64,000 nt of DNA, from the NCBI GenBank assembly GCA_031430575.1, contig JANPBT010000017.1, positions 62,001 through 126,000 of the forward strand, written 5' to 3'. How positions within the stretch are numbered: the first letter of the stretch is position 1; every line of letters starts with the position of its first letter. Origin of the DNA: JANMDS01 sp031430575. Lineage in GTDB: Bacteria; Pseudomonadota; Gammaproteobacteria; Burkholderiales; Casimicrobiaceae. The notes beneath the pieces were generated by a model. The model did not search any database, was not told the origin of the DNA, and worked only from the letters and a program-made list of their open reading frames with translations. Positions 16,925 through 25,391 of the stretch are shown piece by piece. The translations under genes were made by a program, and so were the position numbers.

Positions 16925-17953
16925 ATGATGAAAAAAAATGTTGTCCGTGCAAACCGATGGACCGACTCAGCATTTGATGCGCGGCTCGCGCGCGAGCCTG
17001 GACTAACGCTCACGATTTTCGAGCTGAGAGAGCAAGCGCAAGCCTCTTGGCGTGCCATGGAAAGCGCACACGTATATCACGTCCCTGCCGCCAAAGATGA
17101 GCTTCCATTGGAGTGGTATGCGCGCGCAGATTTGATTACCCGCTGCCCAAATTTACTCTGCGTCTCATCGGCCGGCGCGGGTTACGACACGGTAGACGTT
17201 GCAGCCTGTACCGCCGCAGGCATCGCTGTTGTGAATCAAGCCGGCGGCAATGCCCCGTCCGTTGCGGAGCATACGCTTGGGCTAATGCTCGGAGTTTCGC
17301 ACCGCATGGCCGAGAGCGATCGTCGCATGCGGCGTGAGCGTGGTTTCACTCGCGAAGATGTCATGGGACATGAAATTCGAGGCAAAACTTTGGGCTTGGT
17401 GGGTATTGGCCATACCGGCACGCGCGTAGCCGCCCTCGCCCGCGCTTTTGAAATGAACGTGATCGCGACCGATCCCTATCTGTCTGAAGATGAAATCACC
17501 ACACGCGGCGCGCGCGCGGTCTCGTTCGCGCAATTGCTCGCGGCATCAGACATCGTCTCTCTGCATTGCCCGCGCGATGCGAGCACCCTAAAAATGATGA
17601 ATACCGACGCTTATGCCCGCATGAAAAAAGATGGCATCTTTATCAGCACCGCGCGCGGTGGCATCCATGATGAAACTGCGCTGCTGACCGCGCTGCAATC
17701 CGGGCATCTGGCCGGTGCCGGGCTTGACGTCTGGGATCAAGAGCCGCCGCCGCTCGATCACCCGCTCCTTGCGCTCGACAACGTATTCGCAACTTATCAT
17801 ACTGCTGGCGTGACCCACGAAGCCCGGCGCAATATGGCGAGCATCGCAGCAGAGCAAATTGTTGCTGTGCTCGCTGGGCAGCGCCCGCCTCGCCTGATCA
17901 ACCCGGAAGTGTGGGCAGCGTTTGCATCCCGCCGCACGCGCATCCTCGGCTAA
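16925..17953 (+). CDS. NAD-dependent D-2-hydroxyacid dehydrogenase
   Basis: About 342 residues. The Rossmann motif is GKTLGLVGIGHTGTRVA, followed by DPYLSEDEI, the signature SLHCPRDASTLKMMN, and the catalytic Arg in STARGG, with EP in WDQEPPP and a His in ATYHTAGVT. It belongs to the phosphoglycerate-dehydrogenase-like family. It begins 16 bases after the RraA-like gene at tandem ATGs and is in the same operon. It probably oxidises or reduces a hydroxy- or oxo-acid made or consumed by the aldolase. Confidence 0.85.
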   Translation: MMKKNVVRANRWTDSAFDARLAREPGLTLTIFELREQAQASWRAMESAHVYHVPAAKDELPLEWYARADLITRCPNLLCVSSAGAGYDTVDVAACTAAGIAVVNQAGGNAPSVAEHTLGLMLGVSHRMAESDRRMRRERGFTREDVMGHEIRGKTLGLVGIGHTGTRVAALARAFEMNVIATDPYLSEDEITTRGARAVSFAQLLAASDIVSLHCPRDASTLKMMNTDAYARMKKDGIFISTARGGIHDETALLTALQSGHLAGAGLDVWDQEPPPLDHPLLALDNVFATYHTAGVTHEARRNMASIAAEQIVAVLAGQRPPRLINPEVWAAFASRRTRILG

Positions 17954-17991
17954 TTCCGTCGTCTCACCTTTTGATTTAAGGAGTCTTCTCA

Positions 17992-18978
17992 ATGCATCGA
18001 AATCACCGTATTCTGCGTCGCCTGCTCTTGTCAGTTGGACTTGCGAGCAGCGCCCTGGCCAGCATCTTTGCGCAAGCGGCCTACCCCGAGCATCCAATCA
18101 AACTCATCGTGGCCTATGGCGCGGGTGGCGGCACTGATCTTGTGGCGCGCACGATCGCGCCATTCATTGCCAAGCAATTGGGTAACAACGCCAGCGTGGT
18201 TGTGGTGAATCGCCCCGGCGCAGGCGGCGCGATTGGGTTTACCGAGCTTGCTAAAGCCGCGTCAGACGGTTACACCATAGGTTTTATCAATACGCCAAAT
18301 GTGCTGACGATTCCGATCGAACGCAAAGTCAATTTTCACTGGCAAGACTTTGAGTTGCTGGGTAATATCGTCGATGACCCAGGCAATTTTTCTGTGCATT
18401 CTGATAGCCCCCACAAAACACTTAGTGATTTGGTGAGCTTCGCCAAATCAAACCCCGGCGCGGTTACTTATGGCACTACCGGGATCGGCTCTGACGATCA
18501 TCTCTCGGCATTGGCACTTGAGCGCGCAACCGGTATCAAGCTGACTCACGTACCGTTCAAAGGCGCAGCCGAAGTGCACAGCGCCGCTGTTGGCAAACAA
18601 ATTACCGTCGCAGCGATGAATATCGGCGAAGCGCTGCAATACGCCAAGGGTGGTAGCCCCATTCGCCAGCTCGGGCAGATGAGCGTGACGCGTACGACAC
18701 TTGCGCCAAACGTGCCGACCTTTAAAGAGCAAGGTTTCGATATTATTATGGCCTCCTTGCGGGGTATCGCCGCTCCAAAAGGCATGCCCAATGCAGTACG
18801 CGATCAATTGGTCGCAGCCGTGCAAAAAGCCGCAAATGATCCAGAGTTTCAAGCCAAAGCAGCAGCAGCGTTTGCGCCTCTGCGCTATCTTGCACCCGCT
18901 GCCTACAGCACAGAGCTCAAAGAAGCTGAAGGTGGATTTAAGCAGCTTTGGAATTCGAACCCTTGGGGCGAAAAATAA
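17992..18978 (+). CDS. Bug-family tripartite tricarboxylate transporter receptor (periplasmic)
   Basis: 328 residues preceded by a strong AAGGAG ribosome-binding site. A signal peptide (RLLLSVGLASSALA...AQAA) is followed by YPEHPIKLIVAYGAGGGTDLVAR and NRPGAGGAIGFTELAKA, the family ligand-binding signatures. Bug proteins capture carboxylates in the periplasm and are very abundant in Burkholderiales. No TctA/TctB membrane genes accompany it, as is common. It probably recognises the substrate of the two upstream enzymes. Confidence 0.88.
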   Translation: MHRNHRILRRLLLSVGLASSALASIFAQAAYPEHPIKLIVAYGAGGGTDLVARTIAPFIAKQLGNNASVVVVNRPGAGGAIGFTELAKAASDGYTIGFINTPNVLTIPIERKVNFHWQDFELLGNIVDDPGNFSVHSDSPHKTLSDLVSFAKSNPGAVTYGTTGIGSDDHLSALALERATGIKLTHVPFKGAAEVHSAAVGKQITVAAMNIGEALQYAKGGSPIRQLGQMSVTRTTLAPNVPTFKEQGFDIIMASLRGIAAPKGMPNAVRDQLVAAVQKAANDPEFQAKAAAAFAPLRYLAPAAYSTELKEAEGGFKQLWNSNPWGEK

Positions 18979-19309
18979 CCGATTCGTCGCGCTTTGGTGA
19001 AAAGGCGTTCGCTTTAAATTCAATACTGCAAAGCGTGATTGCAACGTATTAAAAACTCCGCAACCGACGACCAACCGTCTGCACTACGATCACGCAGAGC
19101 GTTTGCAATCAAAAATACCTGCGGCGCAGATTGGGCATTTTTGGGGAGATATCTTCTGAAAACAGTCAATTCTGCGCCGCAGGTATTTTTGATCGCAAAC
19201 GGCCTGCGTGGCACGTTTTCTAACGGAATCGTGGTGGGTCACTATGCCGCCACGGTGAACTGGGGTGCAAAATAGTAGTCCAAACGACGTTACGTTGCTC
19301 CTTTTTAAG
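18979..19309. other. Gene-free stretch holding a long inverted repeat
   Basis: No intact gene is seen. The stretch carries the inverted pair of dispersed motifs at 19091-19210. It is followed by a short open fragment (to 19275) ending FSNGIVVGHYAATVNWGAK, which looks like the tail of a lost protein but which I cannot assign. Confidence 0.5.
19091..19210. repeat. Inverted pair of dispersed motifs with long arms (MITE/REPIN-like)
   Basis: Copies at 19115-19133 (plus) and 19168-19186 (minus) face each other with the ATACC ends outward. The inverted repeat continues beyond the motif: CACGCAG, then GTTTGC(A/G)ATCAAAA on both sides, giving arms of about 43 bases (19091-19133 and 19168-19210) with few mismatches around a ~34-base loop. 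It could form a strong hairpin downstream of the Bug gene. Confidence 0.85.
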
Positions 19310-20449
19310 ATGCGAATCTCCTACTATCTTGCCAGCCTGAGTGTCATCGTTACTTTTTCAGCGTTTTCGCACGCAAAAACGTTACTCTCCGAGACTGTCG
19401 ATGGCGTGGTCGTCAACGTTGTTGAAATCGCTTCCGGTTTGGATCAACCTTGGGGCATCGCGTTTTTGCCGGACCGCTCGGGTCGCGCTTTGGTTACCGA
19501 GCGCGGCGGTGATATTCGCATCGTCGAGATCAAAACGAATCAAACGGGCAAGCCGCTCGAGGGCGTGCCCAAGGTGTATGCGCGCGGGCAAGGTGGACTA
19601 CTGGATATCGCGCTCTCGCCTACATTCGCGCGAGATCAGTGGGTGTTCATTTCGTATTCGGAGCCGCACAAAGATGGCGCGCGCACAGCGGTAGCGCGGA
19701 TGAAGTTTGCCGAGGATCGTTTTACCGACGTGAGTGTCATTTTTCGGCAAGCGCAGGGGTTGGATAATGGATTTCACTTTGGCTCGCGGCTCGTTTTCGC
19801 TCCCGACAAAACGCTTTTCATCACGACCGGTGATCGCTACACCGAAAAAGACGAAGCGCAAAACAAAAACTCCCATCATGGCAAAGTCCTCCGCGTGACC
19901 TTCGATGGCAAACCCGCGCCCGACAACCCCTTCGCGAGTGCGGGCGGCGCGGGCGCGTATGTCTGGAGCTTTGGTCATCGCAATTTGCAAGGCGCTGCGC
20001 TGCACCCCAAAACCGGCAAACTATGGACAAGCGAACACGGCCCCAAAGGCGGCGATGAAATCAACATCCCGCTTGCGGGCAAAAACTACGGCTGGCCCGT
20101 CGTGGGCTTCGGCATTGACTACTCGGGCGCAAAGCTCCACGATGCCAGCGCTAAGCCCGGCATGGAAGCGCCCGTACACCATTGGGTGCCCTCCATTGGC
20201 GTGAGCGGTATCGCCTTCTACACAGGCGATGCGATTCCGAAATGGACAGGACGACTCTTCGCCGCCGGGCTCGCCTCGCGCTCCCTTGCTATGCTCACGC
20301 TCGATGGCGAAAAGATCGTCAAAGAAACGCGGCTGCTAGAGAAATTAAATGATCGCATCCGCCACGTCACCACTGGGCCGGACGGCATGCTTTACTTTCT
20401 CACCGGCGAACAAAACGGGCGCGTGTTGCGCATTGAACTCTCACGATAG
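19310..20449 (+). CDS. PQQ-dependent aldose sugar dehydrogenase-like (YliI family), periplasmic
   Basis: About 379 residues from the ATG at 19310. A signal peptide ends near AFSHA. The beta-propeller signatures GLDQPWGIAFLPD, ALVTERGG, GQGGLLDIALSP, HFGSRLVFAPDKTLFITTGDR, SFGHRNLQGAA and EHGPKGGDEIN are typical of soluble-glucose-dehydrogenase/YliI proteins that oxidise aldoses with PQQ. The last 9 bases overlap the convergent downstream gene. Confidence 0.87.
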   Translation: MRISYYLASLSVIVTFSAFSHAKTLLSETVDGVVVNVVEIASGLDQPWGIAFLPDRSGRALVTERGGDIRIVEIKTNQTGKPLEGVPKVYARGQGGLLDIALSPTFARDQWVFISYSEPHKDGARTAVARMKFAEDRFTDVSVIFRQAQGLDNGFHFGSRLVFAPDKTLFITTGDRYTEKDEAQNKNSHHGKVLRVTFDGKPAPDNPFASAGGAGAYVWSFGHRNLQGAALHPKTGKLWTSEHGPKGGDEINIPLAGKNYGWPVVGFGIDYSGAKLHDASAKPGMEAPVHHWVPSIGVSGIAFYTGDAIPKWTGRLFAAGLASRSLAMLTLDGEKIVKETRLLEKLNDRIRHVTTGPDGMLYFLTGEQNGRVLRIELSR

Positions 20450-21487
20450 CGCAGCGCAACGGCGCAGCACTTCCTCCACCAACGGCGCCATCGCCGAGGG
20501 CGGAAATGGATACACCGAGCTCATGTTGATTTCACAGAGCACGTAAGTGTCTTCACCCGAAGCAGTCTTTTCGCCGAACATAAAATCTGCATCCCACAGC
20601 GCGGGCAGCGCATCGCGCGTCATGCTGAGCGTTTCGCAGAGTTGCCCGATCCACTCACTCTCGAGTTTTCGTTTGAGTGGCTGAAAATCCGCCCGATACG
20701 CTGGGAAATAGAGCCTCGGCCCCGGCTGCGGCGCTTCGGTTTGTGGCTGGCCTGCAGGCGCGGGATAGAGCGCGTTGACCAACTGCTCACCAAACCCCAC
20801 CACCCGGTCGCCCACGACATAGCAGCGGATCATCCCTTCGTGTAGCCGCGATTGAAAAGGCTGATCAATCATCGCGCCGAACTGCGCGAAATAGGGCTGG
20901 CAGGCGCTCAGAAAATCATCCAGCGCCATAATCTCTTCCACACTATCGCGCTTCGCGTGGCGCACCGCCACCTGCATAAGCTGCGAGGAATCGGTGAGCG
21001 AGACTTTCCAAACGCCATCGCCACTTTGCCCGCGCATTTGCTTCAACACGCGCGGCCCCGCACCGAGCGCCGCCGGCAATTCCGCGCGCATCGCATCAAG
21101 GCACTCGTAGCGCCGCACGTCCGTGCCGCAGGACATCTGCCGCGTTTGATAGAGCACATCTTTCGTCCCCATTTTGTCGATCGCATCTGGGTGCGCACTC
21201 ACGCCAATTCCTCGCGCCGCCAGCGCCCGCAACATCGCATTCAACCGCGAACGATCCCGCCCGCCTTCGAAAGGGTTGACCCAAACCAAAACGAAATCTA
21301 CATCAGCCAGCCGCGCCTCAATCTCGCCCGCAATTTCGTCACAAAACGGCGCACTCACCACTTCCGCCCCTGCGCTCGCGAGCGCCGCCGCGACTTCTTT
21401 CAAGCGCGAATTTTCAACGCGCGTGGCCGATAACTGCGTTGCGTCCGCAGGGAACACAATTGCAACGCGATATTTCGGTACACGCAT
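20441..21487 (-). CDS. ATP-grasp-like protein (Cj0069-type), function unknown
   Basis: 348 residues. Visible elements are VAIVFPAD at the N-terminus, ADVDFVLVWVNPFEGG, KQMRGQSGDGVWKV (a glycine-rich nucleotide-binding loop of ATP-grasp type) and YVLCEINMSSVYPFP near the C-terminus (metal-binding Glu-x-Asn). I recognise it only as a conserved ATP-grasp-like family sometimes called Cj0069. A carboxylate-amine ligase activity would be expected, with unknown substrates. It overlaps the end of the sugar dehydrogenase gene by 9 bases. Confidence 0.65.
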   Translation of the reverse strand: MRVPKYRVAIVFPADATQLSATRVENSRLKEVAAALASAGAEVVSAPFCDEIAGEIEARLADVDFVLVWVNPFEGGRDRSRLNAMLRALAARGIGVSAHPDAIDKMGTKDVLYQTRQMSCGTDVRRYECLDAMRAELPAALGAGPRVLKQMRGQSGDGVWKVSLTDSSQLMQVAVRHAKRDSVEEIMALDDFLSACQPYFAQFGAMIDQPFQSRLHEGMIRCYVVGDRVVGFGEQLVNALYPAPAGQPQTEAPQPGPRLYFPAYRADFQPLKRKLESEWIGQLCETLSMTRDALPALWDADFMFGEKTASGEDTYVLCEINMSSVYPFPPSAMAPLVEEVLRRCAALS

Positions 21488-21632
21488 GATTGGCCTCTTC
21501 GGTTACGAATTTTGGTGTGCCCGATGAACTCGATGACTCGAGAATGACACTGTACGCATTATGAGCTTCGGCGCAGCCGATACTGCACCGATTTCGTCGA
21601 CAATGGATGTCGCATCATGTTCTGCGCATCAA

Positions 21633-21704
21633 ATACCGGCGGCGCAGAATGGCCGATTTTTAGGAGAAATCTCGTAAAAACCAGCAATTCTGCGCCGCAG
21701 GTAT
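21633..21704. repeat. Inverted pair of dispersed motifs
   Basis: A variant copy (CCGGCGG core) at 21633-21651 faces a near-exact copy at 21686-21704. ATACC ends point outward and the loop is ~34 bases. It sits in the 285-base gap between the ATP-grasp-like gene and higBA, which holds no gene. Confidence 0.88.
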
Positions 21705-21725
21705 GAATCACATTTCGCTTCCTAC

Positions 21726-21745
21726 TTATGTCACTTTAGACATAA
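21726..21745. promoter_or_regulatory. Palindromic operator candidate upstream of higBA
   Basis: TTATGTC at 21726-21732 and GACATAA at 21739-21745 form a perfect 7-bp inverted repeat with a 6-base spacer, 28 bases before the toxin start. Toxin-antitoxin operons usually have such a site bound by the helix-turn-helix antitoxin. Confidence 0.55.
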
Positions 21746-21772
21746 AAACGCGGCAGGAGCACCGCGAAGCCA

Positions 21773-22054
21773 ATGGTCCTGTTTCGCACCGAAGAAATGA
21801 CGGCGCGTTTCTCTTCGGCGGCGCGGATTGAGGCTGGCATGTTACTTCGCAGGCTCCAGCGCGGCGAGCTGCTTACGATGCCGCAATCGCGCCCGATGCC
21901 CGCGGTTGGCAAGGCGTGCCACGAATTGCGCATCGTTGACGACAGCGCAACGTGGCGCGTGATCTATCACCTTCATGTAGAAGCAGTAGTGGTGCTACAC
22001 GTATTCGCGAAAACAACGCAACAAACGCTGCAAGAGGCTATTCGGCTGAGCTAG
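21773..22054 (+). CDS. higB: HigB/Gp49-like RelE-superfamily toxin
   Basis: 93 residues. EAGMLLRRLQRGE, MPAVGKACHELRI, WRVIYHLHVEAVVVLHVFAKTTQQT are typical of Gp49-type HigB toxins, which cut mRNA at the ribosome. It is followed 44 bases later by an XRE antitoxin gene and preceded by a palindromic operator candidate. The toxin-first order is characteristic of higBA. Confidence 0.83.
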   Translation: MVLFRTEEMTARFSSAARIEAGMLLRRLQRGELLTMPQSRPMPAVGKACHELRIVDDSATWRVIYHLHVEAVVVLHVFAKTTQQTLQEAIRLS

Positions 22055-22098
22055 CGTCGGCTCCGAGAATTTTTAGAGTTTGCAGGAAAGGATTAAAT

Positions 22099-22434
22099 AT
22101 GAAATCAACAGCAAGCACGTTGCTTAAAAAACGACTCGCGAATACTGATTTGCAAGTAGGCGATGCAGATACCTTTCTCGATCTCAGCACCGAGCAACGC
22201 GCGATGGCGGATATTCGTCTCGCGCTCGCAGACGCCGCGCTGCACACGCGCTTGAAGCACGATCTCTCGCAAGCGCAACTGGCGAAACGCATGGGCTCTA
22301 GCCAATCGCGCATTGCAAAGATCGAAGCGGCGCACCCGTCCGTCTCGCTCGACCTGATGGTTAAAGCCCTGCTCGCTGCGGGCGCGGGGATGCGCGATGT
22401 TGCGCGGGCGTTGCGGGTGAAGCAGCCGGTTTGA
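22099..22434 (+). CDS. higA: HigA-like XRE antitoxin
   Basis: 111 residues preceded by an AGGAAAGGA ribosome-binding site. The helix-turn-helix is LKHDLSQAQLAKRMGSSQSRIAKIEAAHPSVSLDLMVKALLAAG. It should neutralise the HigB toxin and repress the operon through the upstream palindrome. The ~45 N-terminal residues may carry the toxin-contact region. Confidence 0.83.
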   Translation: MKSTASTLLKKRLANTDLQVGDADTFLDLSTEQRAMADIRLALADAALHTRLKHDLSQAQLAKRMGSSQSRIAKIEAAHPSVSLDLMVKALLAAGAGMRDVARALRVKQPV

Positions 22435-22526
22435 TTTGTACACAAATTACGCAATATCTTCGGCGCAGGGATTGACCGCTGATCCGCCTTGAGCGGTTAG
22501 TCTTGGAAACGATGCTAAATATCCAA

Positions 22527-24080
22527 TTACACCAAATCGGGTATGGTGATCGAACCAATTTGACCGGAAAGTTGCTTTGCCCGGATTCCTTCGTGTTGAG
22601 AAATCGCGAGAGCAAGCATTTGAATAGCGGACCGTGCAATGCGTAACGCATTCACAACCTCTCGACAAAATTGATCTTTCCCGAAATGTTCTATTTCTGA
22701 TCTTTGCTCATTTTGAGTTTGTTCTTCAAGTTTATGCAGTACGATAAACCGATGGGTACCTGTATTCCGTAAATTTTTATGCTGACGCAGGATTCCGCTT
22801 TCACGGTCGTAGTCATCTGCAAGCTCCACAAGCCCATATAGAGCAATCACGCCCGCTCGAATGGTAATGGCAACCTTATCTGCAATTGACTTTTCATCGC
22901 CTTTTTGATTTTGATTTCTCCAGAGCTTGCTAAAAGACACTTTTTCAGGAGACTGCCCCAATTCAAAATGATAATTTGCAACGATCGCAACCTTGTCAAG
23001 AATGTCCAGTGAGGAGCGATGAGCTAAAACAAGAGCAGAAACATGTGATCCATAAACGGCATTGTCTAGCGTGTCAGCGAACCTCCCGGTGCGAGACCAT
23101 GATTCTTCGTTTGTACTTCTCCAAGCTAGATCACGTGCAAGGATAAAGTCGCTCTTTAATATATTGAACATTGCAAAAATAGGCGGCACTCCCGTTGACG
23201 TCGTCGCTTTCTGGATAACCCCAGGGAGCATCAGCCAATCTAACTTTTCGCGTTTACGATCGACTAACTCAACAATGGGCGAGAGGGTCAAGCGCTCTTG
23301 CTCCAACCAATGAGTGAAAGGGTCAGTATGACCAGCTCGCGTCCTTGGGACAGGCAATCTGTCTGTAAATTCAGCGATCTTCTGCCAAGCATGAATACCT
23401 GCACTTTTCGCAATGCTTTCTCGGTTGCGGCGTGCAATATCAGCCAATATTAGGCCTTCATCACGCGTAAGATCTGAGTACCCACCTTGATAATATAGCC
23501 ATAACAAATTTTGACTTGCTGAAGCAGCGGCAACGCCGTGTTCCGGAGTTATTCGCATTGCAGCACGCCATGCGTCGTGAGCCTCGCCAAGCCGATAGCT
23601 CTTGCTGAATTGATTCCCGAGGTTCGTGAACGCCGTTGTACGCGTTTCGATATTAATTTCCGAATTATTTGCGACATTTAAGAAATTACGACGCGCCTCT
23701 GCGCGCAGTTTCGTTGTGTCTTCTTGGTGATCAAGCCAAGTCTGGTCGCGCGGGGGATTCCCAACTACCGCTGCTATTGCATTAGCTAGGTTGTACGAAA
23801 TTTGAGGAGAATTTGGAATTTGTCTGTCAAGATAGCGAAATAGCTCGAGACCTTCTTCAATCGCCTCCTGTTGATAAATCGACGCGCCACCGTCGACAAG
23901 AATCGCAGCCTTCAATTCAATTAAGTCAAGATCGGCTGGTGATTCAATCAAAATGCATTTGGCCTGTTTCACCGCCTCGCCAGGATTACCATCCAACAGC
24001 GCTGTTAAGCGCCGAAACAATTCATCTTTTTCCACATTGAGCCTTTCAAACGAAAGTATTCTAAGTGTAGAAAATTTCAT
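22527..24080 (-). CDS. HEPN-domain protein with TPR-like N-terminus (LA2681-like)
   Basis: 517 residues. The N-terminal ~230 residues look like TPR-type helical repeats (AILVDGGASIYQQEAIEEGLELF; YNLANAIAAVV; FTNLGNQFSKSYRLGEAHDAWRAAM). Near the C-terminus RNTGTH (438-443) fits the R-x4-H signature of HEPN ribonucleases. I think this is the LA2681-like HEPN family, from memory. HEPN proteins are often RNases in defence or toxin systems. Base composition is visibly more AT-rich than its neighbours and it sits between toxin-antitoxin modules, suggesting acquisition by transfer. Confidence 0.68.
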   Translation of the reverse strand: MKFSTLRILSFERLNVEKDELFRRLTALLDGNPGEAVKQAKCILIESPADLDLIELKAAILVDGGASIYQQEAIEEGLELFRYLDRQIPNSPQISYNLANAIAAVVGNPPRDQTWLDHQEDTTKLRAEARRNFLNVANNSEINIETRTTAFTNLGNQFSKSYRLGEAHDAWRAAMRITPEHGVAAASASQNLLWLYYQGGYSDLTRDEGLILADIARRNRESIAKSAGIHAWQKIAEFTDRLPVPRTRAGHTDPFTHWLEQERLTLSPIVELVDRKREKLDWLMLPGVIQKATTSTGVPPIFAMFNILKSDFILARDLAWRSTNEESWSRTGRFADTLDNAVYGSHVSALVLAHRSSLDILDKVAIVANYHFELGQSPEKVSFSKLWRNQNQKGDEKSIADKVAITIRAGVIALYGLVELADDYDRESGILRQHKNLRNTGTHRFIVLHKLEEQTQNEQRSEIEHFGKDQFCREVVNALRIARSAIQMLALAISQHEGIRAKQLSGQIGSITIPDLV

Positions 24081-24146
24081 TCGCTAAACCTACCGCGCAA
24101 AATCGCGGCAAAGACGGTTGGTAATGCACCGCAGTCTCCGTACAGG

Positions 24147-24219
24147 TTATCTTTAGCGCAGATTTGCGCAATTTTCGGCGGATTTTTATCAAAAATTGAT
24201 CATTCTGCGCCGCAGGCAT
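24147..24219. repeat. Degraded inverted pair of dispersed motifs
   Basis: The right copy (24201-24219, minus) is near-exact except GGCAT. The left partner at about 24147-24165 keeps only GCGCAGATTT. Spacing and orientation match the other pairs. Confidence 0.65.
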
Positions 24220-24222
24220 TAT

Positions 24223-24552
24223 TCAAATTAAAGCCACGCGCAGCGCAGCAGGCCGACGCACACGCGGTTTCAGCCGAATCTCTACATCCTTGCCGACTGC
24301 GTGTGCAGCGCGGATGAGCGTATCGAGTTGGATGGAAGTGTTTTCAGGGTTGGGTACGCGATCAAGTTGGGCGCCGCTGGTGTCCATCCGCTGCTCCATC
24401 GTTACTTTCTTGAGCTTGACCGGTACCATGCCTTCTTCCAATTGTTCGGCGAGCGCACACTTGAGCGCTTTGGCGCTGGCTTCGTCAAACAAGCCTTCTT
24501 CGCGCAAAAAATCATCAAAGCTTGAGCCTGTATCGGGCTTGGCGTTCTTCAT
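24223..24552 (-). CDS. HigA-like antitoxin
   Basis: 109 residues. FDEASAKALKCALAEQLEEGM, then KKVTMEQRMDTSGAQLDRVPNPENTSIQLDTLIRAAHAVGKDVEIRL, matches the short XRE-type antitoxins paired with Gp49-like toxins. Its partner immediately upstream is truncated, so this antitoxin appears orphaned. Confidence 0.75.
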   Translation of the reverse strand: MKNAKPDTGSSFDDFLREEGLFDEASAKALKCALAEQLEEGMVPVKLKKVTMEQRMDTSGAQLDRVPNPENTSIQLDTLIRAAHAVGKDVEIRLKPRVRRPAALRVALI

Positions 24553-24709
24553 CTTTCCGCGCCTTAAATCGTTTCAGGGCGAATGCGAGATTGTCGCTTG
24601 GGGTTTGCTGCGTTTTTCTAATGAAGCCATGCGGCAAAATCATTTGACGGCTTTTAACTGCGAACAACGTACGCACGATACGATTCACAAATTCGCTTGC
24701 ACTTCGCAT
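24515..24709 (-). pseudogene. Truncated HigB/Gp49-like toxin (C-terminal fragment)
   Basis: The frame reads IVRTLFAVKSRQMILPHGFIRKTQQTP followed by LAFALKRFKARKDEE. This is the C-terminal half of a Gp49-type toxin; about 40 N-terminal residues are missing because no family similarity continues upstream. It overlaps the antitoxin start by 38 bases, the usual arrangement for such pairs. Confidence 0.65.
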
Positions 24710-24724
24710 GTCGGTAATCGTGCG

Positions 24725-25105
24725 CTAATGCGCAAGCGGTGAAAACCGCACGCCAAATTGCCCAGCCAAGTCTGCGAGCTTTTTATCCAGCGTCCAGAGC
24801 GCAGCGCTGGGCGTGATGCAGGCGCTGGCGAGTAGTGCGATATCGATAAAGCCGCAGCCCAAGCGGTAGAGTTTTTCGCTCTCGATAAAGGCCATAATTT
24901 CGGCGATGCTGGCCGAGTGGGCTTGCCGCAACAGCGCAAGGTCACCCAAGGTTTGCTCGCGCGGCGTGGGCGGCGTGCCGCAGGCGATTTCGGCGAGCAC
25001 CATCGGGTGACCCAGCACGCGGTCTTGCGCAATCAAATCTACCAAGGCAACGTTCGTACGGCGAAAATGCGCAACCCAGACGGACGTATCGACCAATACG
25101 TTCAC
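24725..25105 (-). CDS. vapC: VapC-type PIN-domain ribonuclease toxin
   Basis: 126 residues. VLVDTSVWVAHFR carries the first catalytic Asp, LAEIACG the conserved Glu, and FIDIALLASACI with LWTLDKKLADLA the later acidic residues of a PIN domain. VapC toxins cut tRNA or rRNA. The start overlaps the vapB stop by 4 bases. Confidence 0.88.
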   Translation of the reverse strand: MNVLVDTSVWVAHFRRTNVALVDLIAQDRVLGHPMVLAEIACGTPPTPREQTLGDLALLRQAHSASIAEIMAFIESEKLYRLGCGFIDIALLASACITPSAALWTLDKKLADLAGQFGVRFSPLAH

Positions 25106-25308
25106 TTAGCTGCTGCGGCCTCGCGGCGGCGCGGCACGTCGGGCATATCAGCCGCGCGCCCGCCCAGCGCGGCGAGCCGCTTGCCCGCTTGCACGCGCAC
25201 GAAGGTGCTCACCGCTTCGCGAAAGAGATCCGCCTTCTCCATTTGCGGGTCAGCCAGGTCAAGCGCTTTTTGATAAAGCGCGTCGTCGATGGTGATGGTG
25301 GTACGCAT
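25102..25308 (-). CDS. vapB: VapB-type ribbon-helix-helix antitoxin
   Basis: 68 residues. MRTTITIDDALYQKALDLAD is a ribbon-helix-helix DNA-binding segment typical of VapB. The Arg-rich C-terminus would cover the VapC active site. It is immediately upstream of, and coupled to, vapC. Confidence 0.87.
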   Translation of the reverse strand: MRTTITIDDALYQKALDLADPQMEKADLFREAVSTFVRVQAGKRLAALGGRAADMPDVPRRREAAAAK

Positions 25309-25391
25309 GGCGTGGTCTTTCGAATAACCAGAATTGATGCCATATTACATCACTTTTGATGCAAATTCTGTTTTCAGGTGGCGGGACTATC

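Noticed and set aside
22038..22454. Minus-strand frame opposite higA
   Set aside because: It is antisense to higA, which has a clear helix-turn-helix and ribosome-binding site.
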